Shown: piece after piece, positions 43,600 to 53,289 of the stretch
How the letters are laid out: every line of letters begins with the position of its first letter
How positions within the stretch are numbered: the first letter of the stretch is position 1
NCBI RefSeq assembly: GCF_036075115.1
Contig: NZ_CP107958.1
Location: 6,758,001-6,822,000, forward strand
Length of the DNA: 64,000 nt
Source: Streptomyces sp. NBC_00377
GTDB taxonomy: Bacteria; Actinomycetota; Actinomycetes; Streptomycetales; Streptomycetaceae
Direction of reading: 5' to 3'
Program-made: the position numbers and the translations under genes
The notes under the pieces: generated by a model
Seen by the model: only the letters and a program-made list of their open reading frames with translations
Database searches by the model: none
Told to the model about the DNA's origin: nothing

Positions 43600-44925
43600 T
43601 CACAGACCCGGAATCCGGCCGTTGCGGAACAGGTCGACGAAAACCTGGTGGTCGGCACGCGCGCGTGCGCCGTAACTGTGGGCGAAGTCGACCAGGAGAG
43701 GCGCGAAGCCCTCCTCGTCGGCCGCGATCGCCGCGTCGATGGCCCGCTCGGTGGAGAAGGGGACCAGGGACTCGCCCGAGGTGTCGTCCGCCGCCGCGTG
43801 CATGGTCGCCGTGGCCCGGCCCAGGTCGGCGACGACGCCCGCGATCTCCTCCGGGTCGTCGATGTCACCCCAGTCCAGGTCGACGGCGTACGGCGAGACC
43901 TCGGCGACCAGCTGGCCGGCCCCGCCGAGCTCGGTCCAGCCCAGCCACGGGTCCGCGTGCTGCTGGAGGGCGCGCTGGGAGATCACCGTGCGGTGGCCCT
44001 CGTGCTGGAAGTAGTCGCGGATCGACGGATCGGTGATGTGCCGCGAGACGGCCGGCGTCTGGGCCTGCTTGATGTAGATCACGACGTCGTTCTCCAGGGC
44101 GTCGCTGTGGCCCTCCAGCAGGATGTTGTACGAGGGCAGACCGGCCGAGCCGATGCCGATCCCGCGACGGCCGACGACGTCCTTCACGCGGTAGGAGTCA
44201 GGGCGGGCCAGCGAGGTCTCCGGCAGCGTCTCCAGATAGCCGTCGAAGGCCGCCAGGACCTTGTAGCGGGTGGCCGCGTCCAGCTCGATGGAGCCGCCCC
44301 CCGGCGCGAAGCGGCGCTCGAAGTCCCGGATCTCCGTCATCGAGTCCAGCAGCCCGAAGCGGGTCAGCGAGCGGGCGTCGCGCAGCGCGTCCAGGAGCGG
44401 GCCCTGCGCGGTGTCCAGCGTGAACGGCGGCACCTCGTCGCTCTTGGCGCCGGTGGCCAGCGCGTGGATGCGCTCGCGGTACGCGTCCGCGTACACCTCC
44501 ACCAGCTCGCTGATCTGGGCGTCGCCGAGCGCCTTCGCGTACCCGATGAGGGCGACGGAGGCGGAGAAGCGCTTCAGGTCCCAGGTGAAGGGGCCGACGT
44601 ACGCCTCGTCGAAGTCGTTGACGTTGAAGATCAGCCGGCCCGTGGCGTCCATGTACGTGCCGAAGTTCTCCGCGTGCAGGTCGCCGTGGATCCACACGCG
44701 CGAGGTGCGCTCGTCGAGGAACGGGCCGCCCCGCTTCTCGGCGTCGAGATCGTGGTAGAAGAGGCCCGCGGTGCCCCGGTAGAACGCGAACGCGGAGGCC
44801 GCCATCTTGCGGAACTTCACCCGGAACGCGGCCGGGTCGGCGGCCAGGAGCTCGCCGAACGCGGTGTCGAAGACGGCGAGGATCTCCTCGCCGCGGTGCT
44901 CGTCGTTGAGCTGCGGAACCGACAT
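43600..44925 (-). CDS. DUF2252 family protein (kinase-like fold)
   Basis: A 441-residue protein of the DUF2252 family. The block VWIHGDLHAENFGTYMDATGRLIFNVNDFDEAYVGPFTWDLKR contains HGDLHAEN (catalytic-loop-like) and NDFDEAY (metal-loop-like), which resemble aminoglycoside phosphotransferase-type kinases. Other family motifs are VVGRRGIGIGSAGLPSYNILLEG and a C-terminal four-helix part ending with NGRIPGL. Substrate unknown. ATG 44925 has AGGAGG at about 9 nt; an in-frame ATG at 44979 is upstream of that site and less likely. Confidence 0.9.
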   Translation of the reverse strand: MSVPQLNDEHRGEEILAVFDTAFGELLAADPAAFRVKFRKMAASAFAFYRGTAGLFYHDLDAEKRGGPFLDERTSRVWIHGDLHAENFGTYMDATGRLIFNVNDFDEAYVGPFTWDLKRFSASVALIGYAKALGDAQISELVEVYADAYRERIHALATGAKSDEVPPFTLDTAQGPLLDALRDARSLTRFGLLDSMTEIRDFERRFAPGGGSIELDAATRYKVLAAFDGYLETLPETSLARPDSYRVKDVVGRRGIGIGSAGLPSYNILLEGHSDALENDVVIYIKQAQTPAVSRHITDPSIRDYFQHEGHRTVISQRALQQHADPWLGWTELGGAGQLVAEVSPYAVDLDWGDIDDPEEIAGVVADLGRATATMHAAADDTSGESLVPFSTERAIDAAIAADEEGFAPLLVDFAHSYGARARADHQVFVDLFRNGRIPGL

Positions 44926-45139
44926 CGCTGGGTGCCTCCTGGTGCATGACATGTACGACAGCGTCTCTGTCGTCTCCAACGGAAGAAGGTACGCGGGAGT
45001 GCCCGTTTCCCTCCGGTGAAGGTACGCGGGGAAGCGGCCGCGGTGTCAGTCGTCAGGCATAGACTTCGACGCTGTCCCCCGGAGTGTCCGCAACCGGTGG
45101 GACACCAGTCGACCCATGTTCCCCTTGGAGGCCGCAGCC

Positions 45140-48100
45140 GTGTCAAAGCCGCCGTTCACGCACCTGCACGTCCACACCCAGTACTCGCTGCTGGACGGTG
45201 CCGCGCGGCTCAAGGACATGTTCGACGCGTGCAACGAGATGGGCATGACCCACATCGCCATGTCCGACCACGGCAACCTGCACGGGGCGTACGACTTCTT
45301 CCACACCGCGAAGAAGGCCGGAGTCACCCCGATCATCGGGATCGAGGCGTATGTCGCCCCCGAGTCGCGCCGCAACAAACGCAAGATCCAGTGGGGCCAG
45401 CCGCACCAGAAGCGCGACGACGTCTCCGGTTCCGGCGGCTACACCCACAAGACCATCTGGGCGGCCGACGCGACGGGCCTGCACAACCTCTTCCGGCTCT
45501 CCTCGGACGCGTACGCCGAGGGCTGGCTCCAGAAGTGGCCCCGGATGGACAAGGAGACCATCTCCCAGTGGTCCGAGGGGCTCATCGCCTCCACCGGCTG
45601 CCCCTCGGGCGAGCTCCAGACCCGGCTGCGCCTCGGCCAGAAGGAAGAGGCACTGAAGGCGGCCGCCGACTACCAGGACATCTTCGGCAAGGACCGGTAC
45701 TTCCTGGAGCTGATGGACCACGGCATCGAGATCGAGAGCCGGGTGCGTGACGGTCTCCTGGAGATCGGCAAGAAGCTCGGCATCCCGCCGCTGGTCACCA
45801 ACGACTCGCACTACACGTACGCGCACGAGGCGACCGCGCACGACGCGCTGCTGTGCATCCAGACCGGCAAGAACCTCTCCGACCCGGACCGCTTCCGCTT
45901 CGACGGGACCGGCTACTACCTGAAGTCCACGGACGAGATGTACGCCATCGACTCCTCGGACGCCTGGCAGGAGGGCTGCGCCAACACCCTCCTGGTGGCC
46001 GAGCAGATCGACACCACCGGCATGTTCGAGGCGAAGAACCTCATGCCGAAGTTCGACATCCCCGACGGCTTCACCGAGATCACCTGGTTCAAGGAGGAGG
46101 TCCGCCGGGGCATGGACCGCCGCTTCCCGGGCGGCGTCCCCGACGACCGCCAGCGGCAGGTCGAGTACGAGATGGACGTCATCATCCAGATGGGGTTCCC
46201 GGGCTACTTCCTCGTCGTCGCCGACTTCATCATGTGGGCGAAGAACCAGGGCATCGCGGTCGGCCCCGGCCGTGGCTCCGCGGCCGGCTCGATCGTCGCC
46301 TACGCGATGGGCATCACCGACCTCGACCCCATCCCGCACGGCCTGATCTTCGAGCGGTTCCTCAACCCCGAGCGCGTCTCCATGCCCGATGTCGACATCG
46401 ACTTCGACGAGCGCAGGCGCGTCGAGGTGATCCGCTACGTCACGGAGAAGTACGGCGCCGACAAGGTCGCCATGATCGGAACCTACGGCAAGATCAAGGC
46501 GAAGAACGCCATCAAGGACTCCGCGCGCGTGCTGGGCTACCCGTACGCGATGGGCGACCGCCTCACCAAGGCCATGCCCGCCGACGTCCTGGGCAAGGGC
46601 ATCGACCTCAACGGCATCACCGACCCCTCGCACCCGCGGTACAGCGAGGCGGGCGAGATCCGGGCGATGTACGAGAACGAGCCGGACGTGAAGAAGGTCA
46701 TCGACACCGCCAAGGGCGTCGAGGGCCTGGTCCGGCAGATGGGTGTGCACGCGGCCGGCGTGATCATGTCCAGCGAGCCCATCGTCGACCACGCCCCCAT
46801 CTGGGTGCGGCACACGGACGGCGTGACCATCACCCAGTGGGACTACCCGCAGTGCGAGTCGCTCGGCCTGCTGAAGATGGACTTCCTCGGGCTGCGCAAC
46901 CTGACGATCATGGACGACGCCGTCAAGATGGTGAAGTCCAACAAGGGCATCGACCTCGACCTGCTGGCCCTGCCGCTCGACGACCCGAAGACCTTCGAAC
47001 TCCTCCAGCGCGGTGAGACCCTCGGCGTCTTCCAGTTCGACGGCGGCCCCATGCGCTCCCTGCTGCGCCTGATGAAGCCCGACAACTTCGAAGACATCTC
47101 CGCCGTCTCGGCGCTCTACCGTCCCGGCCCGATGGGCATGGACTCGCACACCAACTACGCGCTGCGCAAGAACAAGCTCCAGGAGATCACCCCGATCCAC
47201 AAGGAGCTGGAGGAGCCCCTCCAGGAGGTCCTGGCCGTCACCTACGGCCTGATCGTCTACCAGGAGCAGGTGCAGAAGGCCGCGCAGATCATCGCCGGGT
47301 ACTCGCTCGGCGAGGCCGACATCCTCCGCCGCGTGATGGGCAAGAAGAAGCCCGACGAACTGGCGAAGAACTTCACCATCTTCCAGGCCGGCGCGAAGAA
47401 GAACGGCTACAGCGACGAGGCGATCCAGGCCCTGTGGGACGTGCTGGTCCCCTTCGCCGGCTATGCCTTCAACAAGGCGCACTCCGCCGCGTACGGCCTG
47501 GTCTCGTACTGGACCGCCTACCTGAAGGCGAACCACCCCGCCGAGTACATGGCCGGGCTGCTCACCTCGGTCAAGGACGACAAGGACAAGTCGGCCGTCT
47601 ACCTGAACGAGTGCCGGCGCATGGGTATCAAGGTGCTCCCGCCGAACGTCAACGAGTCGGTGCACAACTTCGCCGCGCAGGGCGACGACGTGATCCTCTT
47701 CGGCCTCGAGGCCGTGCGCAACGTCGGCACCAACGTGGTGGAGTCGATCATCAGGAGCCGCAAGGCCAAGGGCAAGTACGGCTCTTTCCCCGACTACCTG
47801 GACAAGGTCGAGGCGGTCGCGTGCAACAAGCGCACCACCGAGTCGCTGATCAAGGCGGGCGCGTTCGACACCCTGGGGCACACCCGCAAGGGCCTCACCG
47901 CGCACTTCGAGCCGATGATCGACAACGTGGTCGCCGTCAAGCGCAAGGAGGCCGAGGGGCAGTTCGACCTCTTCGGCGGCATGGGCGAGGAGGAGACCAG
48001 CGAGCCCGGCTTCGGACTGGACGTCGAGTTCACGACCGACGAGTGGGAGAAGACGTATCTGCTCGCCCAGGAGCGGGAGATGCTCGGTCTGTACGTGTCC

Positions 48101-48679
48101 GACCACCCGCTGTTCGGTCTGGAGCACGTGCTGTCCGACAAGGCCGACGCGGGCATCGCCCAGCTCACCGGAGGCGAGCACGCGGACGGCGCGGTCGTCA
48201 CCATCGGCGGGATCATCTCCGGTCTCCAGCGCAAGATGACCAAGCAGGGCAACGCCTGGGCGATCGCCACCGTCGAGGACCTCGCGGGCTCCATCGAGTG
48301 CATGTTCTTCCCGGCGACCTACCAGCTCGTCTCGACCCAACTCGTCGAGGACGCCGTCGTCTTCGTCAAGGGCCGCCTCGACAAGCGGGAGGACGTGCCG
48401 CGGCTCGTCGCGATGGAGCTCCAGGTCCCGGACCTGTCGAACGCGGGCACCAACGCGCCCGTGATCCTCACCATCCCGGCCACCCGGGTCACCCCGCCGA
48501 TGATCAACCGCCTCGGCGAGATCCTCACCCACCACCGGGGCGACAGCGAGGTCCGGATCAGGCTCCAGGGCCCGACCAAGACGACCGTCCTGCGTCTGGA
48601 CCGGCACCGGGTCAAGCCCGATCCCGCGCTGTTCGGCGATCTGAAGGTGCTGCTCGGCCCGTCCTGCCTGGCCGGCTGA
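45140..48679 (+). CDS. dnaE: DNA polymerase III alpha subunit
   Basis: A 1179-residue C-family polymerase. The N-terminal PHP domain has HLHVHTQYSLLDG and MSDHGNLHG with metal-binding His intact. The palm carries PDVDIDFDERRR (two catalytic Asp, about residues 416-427) after GRGSAAGSIVAYAMG; fingers, the beta-binding region and the OB-fold (VTIGGIISGLQRKMTKQGNAWA) follow. A clamp-binding-like motif QFDLFGG is at about 946-952. It is the replicative polymerase. GTG 45140 is chosen because GGAGG lies 8 nt upstream and the PHP begins here. No other replisome genes are next to it. Confidence 0.97.
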   Translation: MSKPPFTHLHVHTQYSLLDGAARLKDMFDACNEMGMTHIAMSDHGNLHGAYDFFHTAKKAGVTPIIGIEAYVAPESRRNKRKIQWGQPHQKRDDVSGSGGYTHKTIWAADATGLHNLFRLSSDAYAEGWLQKWPRMDKETISQWSEGLIASTGCPSGELQTRLRLGQKEEALKAAADYQDIFGKDRYFLELMDHGIEIESRVRDGLLEIGKKLGIPPLVTNDSHYTYAHEATAHDALLCIQTGKNLSDPDRFRFDGTGYYLKSTDEMYAIDSSDAWQEGCANTLLVAEQIDTTGMFEAKNLMPKFDIPDGFTEITWFKEEVRRGMDRRFPGGVPDDRQRQVEYEMDVIIQMGFPGYFLVVADFIMWAKNQGIAVGPGRGSAAGSIVAYAMGITDLDPIPHGLIFERFLNPERVSMPDVDIDFDERRRVEVIRYVTEKYGADKVAMIGTYGKIKAKNAIKDSARVLGYPYAMGDRLTKAMPADVLGKGIDLNGITDPSHPRYSEAGEIRAMYENEPDVKKVIDTAKGVEGLVRQMGVHAAGVIMSSEPIVDHAPIWVRHTDGVTITQWDYPQCESLGLLKMDFLGLRNLTIMDDAVKMVKSNKGIDLDLLALPLDDPKTFELLQRGETLGVFQFDGGPMRSLLRLMKPDNFEDISAVSALYRPGPMGMDSHTNYALRKNKLQEITPIHKELEEPLQEVLAVTYGLIVYQEQVQKAAQIIAGYSLGEADILRRVMGKKKPDELAKNFTIFQAGAKKNGYSDEAIQALWDVLVPFAGYAFNKAHSAAYGLVSYWTAYLKANHPAEYMAGLLTSVKDDKDKSAVYLNECRRMGIKVLPPNVNESVHNFAAQGDDVILFGLEAVRNVGTNVVESIIRSRKAKGKYGSFPDYLDKVEAVACNKRTTESLIKAGAFDTLGHTRKGLTAHFEPMIDNVVAVKRKEAEGQFDLFGGMGEEETSEPGFGLDVEFTTDEWEKTYLLAQEREMLGLYVSDHPLFGLEHVLSDKADAGIAQLTGGEHADGAVVTIGGIISGLQRKMTKQGNAWAIATVEDLAGSIECMFFPATYQLVSTQLVEDAVVFVKGRLDKREDVPRLVAMELQVPDLSNAGTNAPVILTIPATRVTPPMINRLGEILTHHRGDSEVRIRLQGPTKTTVLRLDRHRVKPDPALFGDLKVLLGPSCLAG

Positions 48680-48703
48680 TCGCGGCGGACGCCGGGCGGA
48701 GAC

Positions 48704-48749
48704 ACGCACCGAGGGGCGCATCCGGTACCGGATGCGCCCCTCGGTGCGT
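48704..48749. terminator. perfect 46-nt palindrome after dnaE
   Basis: Two 23-nt arms centred at 48726/48727 (GGT|ACC) with no mismatch. It lies 25 nt past dnaE and 43 nt before the stop of the leftward small gene, so it can terminate both. No T-run. Confidence 0.85.
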
Positions 48750-48791
48750 CCGAGCCGCAACGGCCCGCCGCGCGGATGCCGGTTGCGGACG

Positions 48792-48956
48792 TCAGTTGTG
48801 GCCGAAGCGCTTCTGCCGGCCCTTGCGGGCCATGTCGGCGGGCGTCACCTGCACGATGTGCTGCTCGGCCTGCGACTCCATCGAGGGCTGCTGTGCCGCC
48901 TGCTGACCACGCGCGGACTGCGGCTGCTTGCGATCCTGCTTCTTGTTCTTGGCCAT
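48792..48956 (-). CDS. 54-residue basic protein MAKNKKQDRKQPQ..., conserved in streptomycetes
   Basis: It begins MAKNKKQDRKQPQSARGQQA and ends with VTPADMARKGRQKRFGHN. It is soluble-looking, Gln-rich, basic at both ends, and has no known fold. The start is supported by AGGAGG 8 nt upstream of the ATG at 48956. Similar short MAKNKK-type proteins are common in Streptomyces. It is divergent from the NYN gene, sharing a 224-nt intergenic region that contains promoters for both. Function unknown; the basic ends suggest RNA or ribosome contact, as speculation. Confidence 0.8.
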   Translation of the reverse strand: MAKNKKQDRKQPQSARGQQAAQQPSMESQAEQHIVQVTPADMARKGRQKRFGHN

Positions 48957-49180
48957 GGTGATCTGCCTCCTGTGGGGGATCTGGGGGCCAGAGACGGGAC
49001 CAGATTCACATAGGCTGACTTACGACGCATTTCGGATAATTACCGTCTGTAACAGGGGTTGTCGGAACGCAAGCCCCCGAAACGCCACGCCGAAGATCGA
49101 GTTCCGGCCGTTAACCCCCGCGCAGTCGGGCAGACTCGAAGGAAGCCCGAAGCAAACCTCCCGGAAAGAGGGTGAGTCGT

Positions 49181-50398
49181 GTGGACCGCTGCATCGTCCT
49201 GGTGGACGCCGGGTATCTGCTGGGGGCCGCCGCAAGTCTCCTCGCCGGAGAGCCCTCGCGATCGAGGATCACCGTCGACCACTCCGCCCTCGTCCAGGGC
49301 CTGCGCGAACAGGCCGAGTCGGAGACCGAGCGGCCACTGCTGCGCATCTACTGGTTCGACGGCGCCCCGGACCGCGTCCCCCAGCCCGAACACCGCAGAC
49401 TGCGGGTGATGCCCCGGGTCACCGTCCGGCTGGGCGCACTGACCCGCAGCGACGGCCGCTGGGCGCAGAAGGGCGTCGACGCCGCCATGCACGCCGAGCT
49501 GACCGAACTGGCCCGCAACCGCGCCTGCTCCGACGTCGTGCTCGTCACCGGCGACGGCGATCTGCTGCCCGGCATGATGGCCGCCAAGGAGCACGGAGTC
49601 GCCGTCCACCTGTGGGCCGTCCAGGCCGCCGACGGCGACTACAACCAGTCGGAGGACCTGGTCGCCGAGGCCGACGAACGGCGCGTCCTGGACCGCAACT
49701 GGATCACCAAGGCCGTTCGCGCCAAGGAACTCGGCGGGAACTGCGCGCCGCAGCCCGCGCCCCGGCCCGAGATCGCCGCGATCCTCTCCGCGCCGCTGCC
49801 CGACTCCGGGCTCGCCGCCCAGCGCAGCGCCGAGGAGGTCGAGCACGCCTCCGCGGCCGGCGTCTCGGAGAACGGCGCCCAGGAACGCGTGCCCGCCCCC
49901 AAGGCAGGCGTGCCGACCCCCAAGGACCTGGCAGCCCTGCGCGCCCCCGGCGCCCCGGCGGCCCCGCCTCCCACCACCGCGACCCTGCGCTGGTCCTCCG
50001 ACAAGGGCTGGGTCGACCGTCCCGGGATCGCCGCCGAGCCCTCCGAGGTCGCCGCGATGCCGACCCTCGCGCAGCTCACCACGGCGGAGCAGCGCTGGGC
50101 CGACCGCGAGGAGGACATCACCACCGTCGGCGGCGACCCCTACGAGGTGGGGCAGGTCTTCGCCCGCCGCTGGATGGGCCGCCTGGGCGAACAGGGCCAG
50201 CTGCAGAAGCTGTCGGGGATGTACCCGCGGATCCCGCACCGCATCGACGGCGAGCTGCTGAGATACGCGGCCCGCTTCGGACTGCTCGCGCACAAGGACG
50301 ACCAGATCGACGAACACGACCGGTACGCCATCCGGGCGGGTTTCTGGCGTGAGATCGACGTACGGACCACCGCCGAACACGCCCCGGCAGGGGACTGA
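49181..50398 (+). CDS. NYN-domain (PIN-like) RNase family protein
   Basis: A 405-residue protein. The N-terminal NYN domain (about residues 1-165) shows the acidic site residues: VLVDAGYL, KGVDAAMHAEL and VTGDGDLLPGMMAAKEHG. A Pro/Ala-rich linker (about 190-275) leads to a C-terminal OST-HTH or novel alpha/beta region (about 280-400, QVFARRWMGRLGEQGQLQKLSGMYPRIPHRIDGELLRYAARFG). NYN proteins process RNA. The GTG at 49181 is preferred because GAGGG lies 6 nt upstream; a GTG at 49172 would be too close to it. Confidence 0.88.
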   Translation: MDRCIVLVDAGYLLGAAASLLAGEPSRSRITVDHSALVQGLREQAESETERPLLRIYWFDGAPDRVPQPEHRRLRVMPRVTVRLGALTRSDGRWAQKGVDAAMHAELTELARNRACSDVVLVTGDGDLLPGMMAAKEHGVAVHLWAVQAADGDYNQSEDLVAEADERRVLDRNWITKAVRAKELGGNCAPQPAPRPEIAAILSAPLPDSGLAAQRSAEEVEHASAAGVSENGAQERVPAPKAGVPTPKDLAALRAPGAPAAPPPTTATLRWSSDKGWVDRPGIAAEPSEVAAMPTLAQLTTAEQRWADREEDITTVGGDPYEVGQVFARRWMGRLGEQGQLQKLSGMYPRIPHRIDGELLRYAARFGLLAHKDDQIDEHDRYAIRAGFWREIDVRTTAEHAPAGD

Positions 50399-50461
50399 AC
50401 GGGCAGGACGGGACGCCCCCGACGGCGAGCGGTGGTCCGCGACCCCGTAGTCTCGTCCTTT

Positions 50462-51481
50462 GTGAGCAAGCGCGCGGCACCGCCCATCCGGCAGGGGGAC
50501 GAGGTCGTATGTGCTGTGCGCGGGCTGACCAAGACCTATCCGGCGGTCCGCGGCCGGCGCGGCACCCCCGCGACCCCCGAGGTCCGGGCCACCGACGACG
50601 TGCGGCTGGACATCCGGCGCGGTGAGATCTTCGGGCTGCTCGGGCCGAACGGCGCGGGCAAGACCACCCTCGTCCGGCAGATGACCGGACTGATGCGGCC
50701 CGACGCGGGCAGTGTGGAGATCCTCGGGCACGACATCGTGCGCCATCCGGAGCGGGCCGCCCGGATCCTCGCCTACCTCGGGCAGGAGTCCACCGCCCTC
50801 GACGACCTCACCGTCTCGCTGGCCGCCGAGACCACCGGACGGCTGCGCGGTCTCGACGTGCGCACGGCACGCCGGGAGCGGGACGCCGTCCTCGACGAAC
50901 TGGGTCTCACGCCGATCGCCGGGCGGCCGCTGCGCAAGCTGTCCGGCGGACAGCGGCGGCTGGCCTGCTTCGCCACCGCGCTGGTGGGGGAGCGGCCCCT
51001 GCTCGTGCTGGACGAGCCGACCACGGGGATGGACCCGGTGGCCCGGCGGGCCGTCTGGGCCTCCGTGGACCGGCGGCGGGCCGAGCGTGGGGCGACCGTG
51101 CTGCTCGTCACCCACAACGTCATCGAGGCGGAGACCGTCCTCGACCGGGTCGCCGTGCTCGACCAGGGCCGGGTCATCGCGTGTGACACCCCCGCGGGGC
51201 TCAAGGAGCAGGTCGCCGACGAGGTGCGGGTCGAGCTGGTGTGGCGGGAGCGGGCGCCGCTGGACGTGCCCGAGGTCGCCGCTCTGCGCGAGCGGGCCGT
51301 GGAAGCGGGCCGCCGCTGGACGCTGCGGCTGGCACCCGAGGAGGCCCGCGCGGTCGTCGCCACCGTCACCGGCGGGGCCGCCTTCGCCGCCTTGGACGAC
51401 TTCACCCTGGCCACTCCGAGCCTGGAGGACGTCTATCTGGCGCTCGGCGGAGCGGCACGTCAGGGGCTGGTGCGGGCGTGA
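50462..51481 (+). CDS. ABC transporter ATP-binding protein (exporter type)
   Basis: A 339-residue ATPase with intact motifs: GLLGPNGAGKTTLVRQM (Walker A), LAYLGQES (Q-loop), KLSGGQRRLACFATALVGE (signature), LLVLDEPTTGMD (Walker B) and LLVTHN (switch His). The C-terminal 80 residues are the DUF4162-like extension of drug or polysaccharide exporters. GTG 50462 is 8 nt after TAGTCT with no ribosome site, so it may be leaderless. The permease gene is 112 nt downstream. Substrate unknown. Confidence 0.92.
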   Translation: MSKRAAPPIRQGDEVVCAVRGLTKTYPAVRGRRGTPATPEVRATDDVRLDIRRGEIFGLLGPNGAGKTTLVRQMTGLMRPDAGSVEILGHDIVRHPERAARILAYLGQESTALDDLTVSLAAETTGRLRGLDVRTARRERDAVLDELGLTPIAGRPLRKLSGGQRRLACFATALVGERPLLVLDEPTTGMDPVARRAVWASVDRRRAERGATVLLVTHNVIEAETVLDRVAVLDQGRVIACDTPAGLKEQVADEVRVELVWRERAPLDVPEVAALRERAVEAGRRWTLRLAPEEARAVVATVTGGAAFAALDDFTLATPSLEDVYLALGGAARQGLVRA

Positions 51482-51593
51482 ACGCGGTGGGAGGGACGAG
51501 CACGGCGGGAGCGCCGGGCGCCGAGGTGAGTGCGCGAGCCTGCGGGTCCGTATGGGACGGTATGAGAACCGTAGGGAAGAGGAGCAGCGTCAC

Positions 51594-52418
51594 GTGAGTG
51601 TCGTACCCGCCGAGGTTCTGCCGGGCAGCGCCCGGGCCGTCACGCAGACCGTGCCCCGCGCCGCCGCCGAGCTGGCTCCCCGCGCCCGGCTGTGGCCGTC
51701 GCTGGTCGCCGTGTACCGGGCGCAGCTGTCCCGGGCCCGGGTGGCGCGCATCCCCCTGCTGTTCGTGGCGACCTTCCAGTCGGTCGGCATCCTGATCATG
51801 ATGCGGGGCGTGGTGGACGGCGGCCACGAGGCGGAGGCCGTCGTGGCGGGCTCCGCGGTCCTCGTCGTCGCCTTCGTGGCGCTGAACCTGCTCGCGCAGT
51901 ACTTCGGCCAGTTGCGCGCGAGCGGCGGACTGGACCACTACGCGACCCTTCCCGTGCCGCCGGCGGCCGTGGTGCTGGGAGCGGCGGGGGCGTACGCCTC
52001 CTTCACCGTCCCCGGGACCCTGGTGACCGCGGTGTTCGGGTGCGTGCTGTTCGGACTCCCCCTCACCCACCTGTGGGTGCTCGCGGCCGTGATCCCGCTG
52101 GCCGGCGCCGCCCTGTCCGGCCTCGGTGCGGCCTTCGGGCTGCTCGCGCCGCGGCCCGAGCTGGCCACGGTGCTGGGACAGCTCGGCATGTCGGCTGCGC
52201 TGCTGCTGGGCGTGCTGCCGCCGGACCGGATGCCGGAGGCGGTGCGCTTCGCCCGCGATCTGCTGCCCTCCACATACGGCGTCGAGGCGTTCGCCCGGAC
52301 CTTCCGGGCCAGTCCCGACTGGGCGTTCGTCCTCGGTGACCTCGCCGTGTGCGCGGGTGTCGGCGTCGTGTCGCTGGCGGTCGCCACCTGGGCGTACCGC
52401 CGGGCCGCCGTCCGGTGA
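51594..52418 (+). CDS. ABC-2 type transporter permease
   Basis: A 274-residue membrane protein with six segments (about residues 45-65, 75-95, 120-140, 145-170, 175-195 and 240-262 in outline), including GLDHYATLPVPPAAVVLGAAGAYASF and a terminal Arg-rich tail, as in ABC2_membrane proteins. It should form the channel for the adjacent ATPase. The GTG at 51594 has GAGGAG about 9 nt upstream; an in-frame ATG at 51552 would add 14 residues. The 112 nt before it have no gene. Confidence 0.9.
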   Translation: MSVVPAEVLPGSARAVTQTVPRAAAELAPRARLWPSLVAVYRAQLSRARVARIPLLFVATFQSVGILIMMRGVVDGGHEAEAVVAGSAVLVVAFVALNLLAQYFGQLRASGGLDHYATLPVPPAAVVLGAAGAYASFTVPGTLVTAVFGCVLFGLPLTHLWVLAAVIPLAGAALSGLGAAFGLLAPRPELATVLGQLGMSAALLLGVLPPDRMPEAVRFARDLLPSTYGVEAFARTFRASPDWAFVLGDLAVCAGVGVVSLAVATWAYRRAAVR

Positions 52419-52452
52419 CGCGCCGCTCGGGCGGGCCTGGCACGATGGCAGG

Positions 52453-53139
52453 GTGACCGCACCGCTGACTCCCCCTCCGCCGCCGCACGAACCCTCTCCA
52501 CACGCGGCCTGGCCGCCGTCGCCCGGCGGGTACGCGGGGACGGCCGCGCCCCACGACGTCGCGTACGGACAGGACGGGCCCGGCATGAAGACCGAACTGC
52601 GGGAAGCCGCCGTGATCACCGCGGCGGTCGCGCTCGCCGGGTTGCTGCTCGGGCTGCTGTGGGTGTGGCTGGCGCCGAAGGTGCCGCTCGTCGGTGAACT
52701 GACGGACGGCAACTGGGTCGTCTACTTCAAGGACACCGAGGGCGAGCAGGCGATCGGCGTGGACGGCACGTTCACTCTGCTGGCCCTGGCGTGCGGCGCC
52801 TTGAGCGCGGTGGCGGTGTTCCTCCGGCGGCGCCGTGGCGGGGTGCCGCTGGTGATCGCTCTCGGCCTCGGGGGGCTCCTCGGGTCCCTGCTGGCGTGGC
52901 GGCTGGGGGTGTGGCTGGGGCCCGACTCCGATGTGATCGCGCATGCGCAGGCGGCCGGCAAGGGGGTCACGTTCTCGGCTCCCCTGAAGCTGGGGGCGAA
53001 GGGGGCACTGCTGGCATGGTCGTTCGCGGCGGTGCTGGTGCATCTGGGGCTCATGGCGTTGTTCGGGCCCAGGGATCCCGATCCGTACCAGATGGATGTC
53101 GGCGTGCCCAAGGACGGATACGGGGCGCCGATGGCGTAG
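52453..53139 (+). CDS. DUF2567-like membrane protein
   Basis: A 228-residue protein with a Pro/His-rich N-terminal tail (about 1-45) and four membrane segments (about 52-74, 108-124, 131-153 and 187-204). The extracytoplasmic loop between segments 1 and 2 has KVPLVGELTDGNWVVYFKDTEGEQAIGVDGTF, and FGPRDPDPYQM follows the last segment. I assign DUF2567 from overall similarity to other streptomycete proteins. GTG 52453 lacks a strong ribosome site; CACGAT lies 6 nt before it. Function unknown. Confidence 0.75.
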   Translation: MTAPLTPPPPPHEPSPHAAWPPSPGGYAGTAAPHDVAYGQDGPGMKTELREAAVITAAVALAGLLLGLLWVWLAPKVPLVGELTDGNWVVYFKDTEGEQAIGVDGTFTLLALACGALSAVAVFLRRRRGGVPLVIALGLGGLLGSLLAWRLGVWLGPDSDVIAHAQAAGKGVTFSAPLKLGAKGALLAWSFAAVLVHLGLMALFGPRDPDPYQMDVGVPKDGYGAPMA

Positions 53140-53289
53140 GACGGTCCTCCTGCCCCCGCCGCGGGCGGTCCTCCCGCCCCCGCCGCGCCTTCCCGTCCGC
53201 GGGAGCTGCGCCCCTTCCCGTCCCCGGCGCCTGTGTCCCGGACGGCCCCGCCTCCGGACGGCCCCGCCCCCGGGCTCCGGGCGGGCGGT

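Noticed and set aside
45143..48760. A 1205-codon leftward frame opposite dnaE
   Set aside because: Antisense shadow of a clear DnaE; composition is Asp/Val/Leu/His mirror bias with no recognisable domain.
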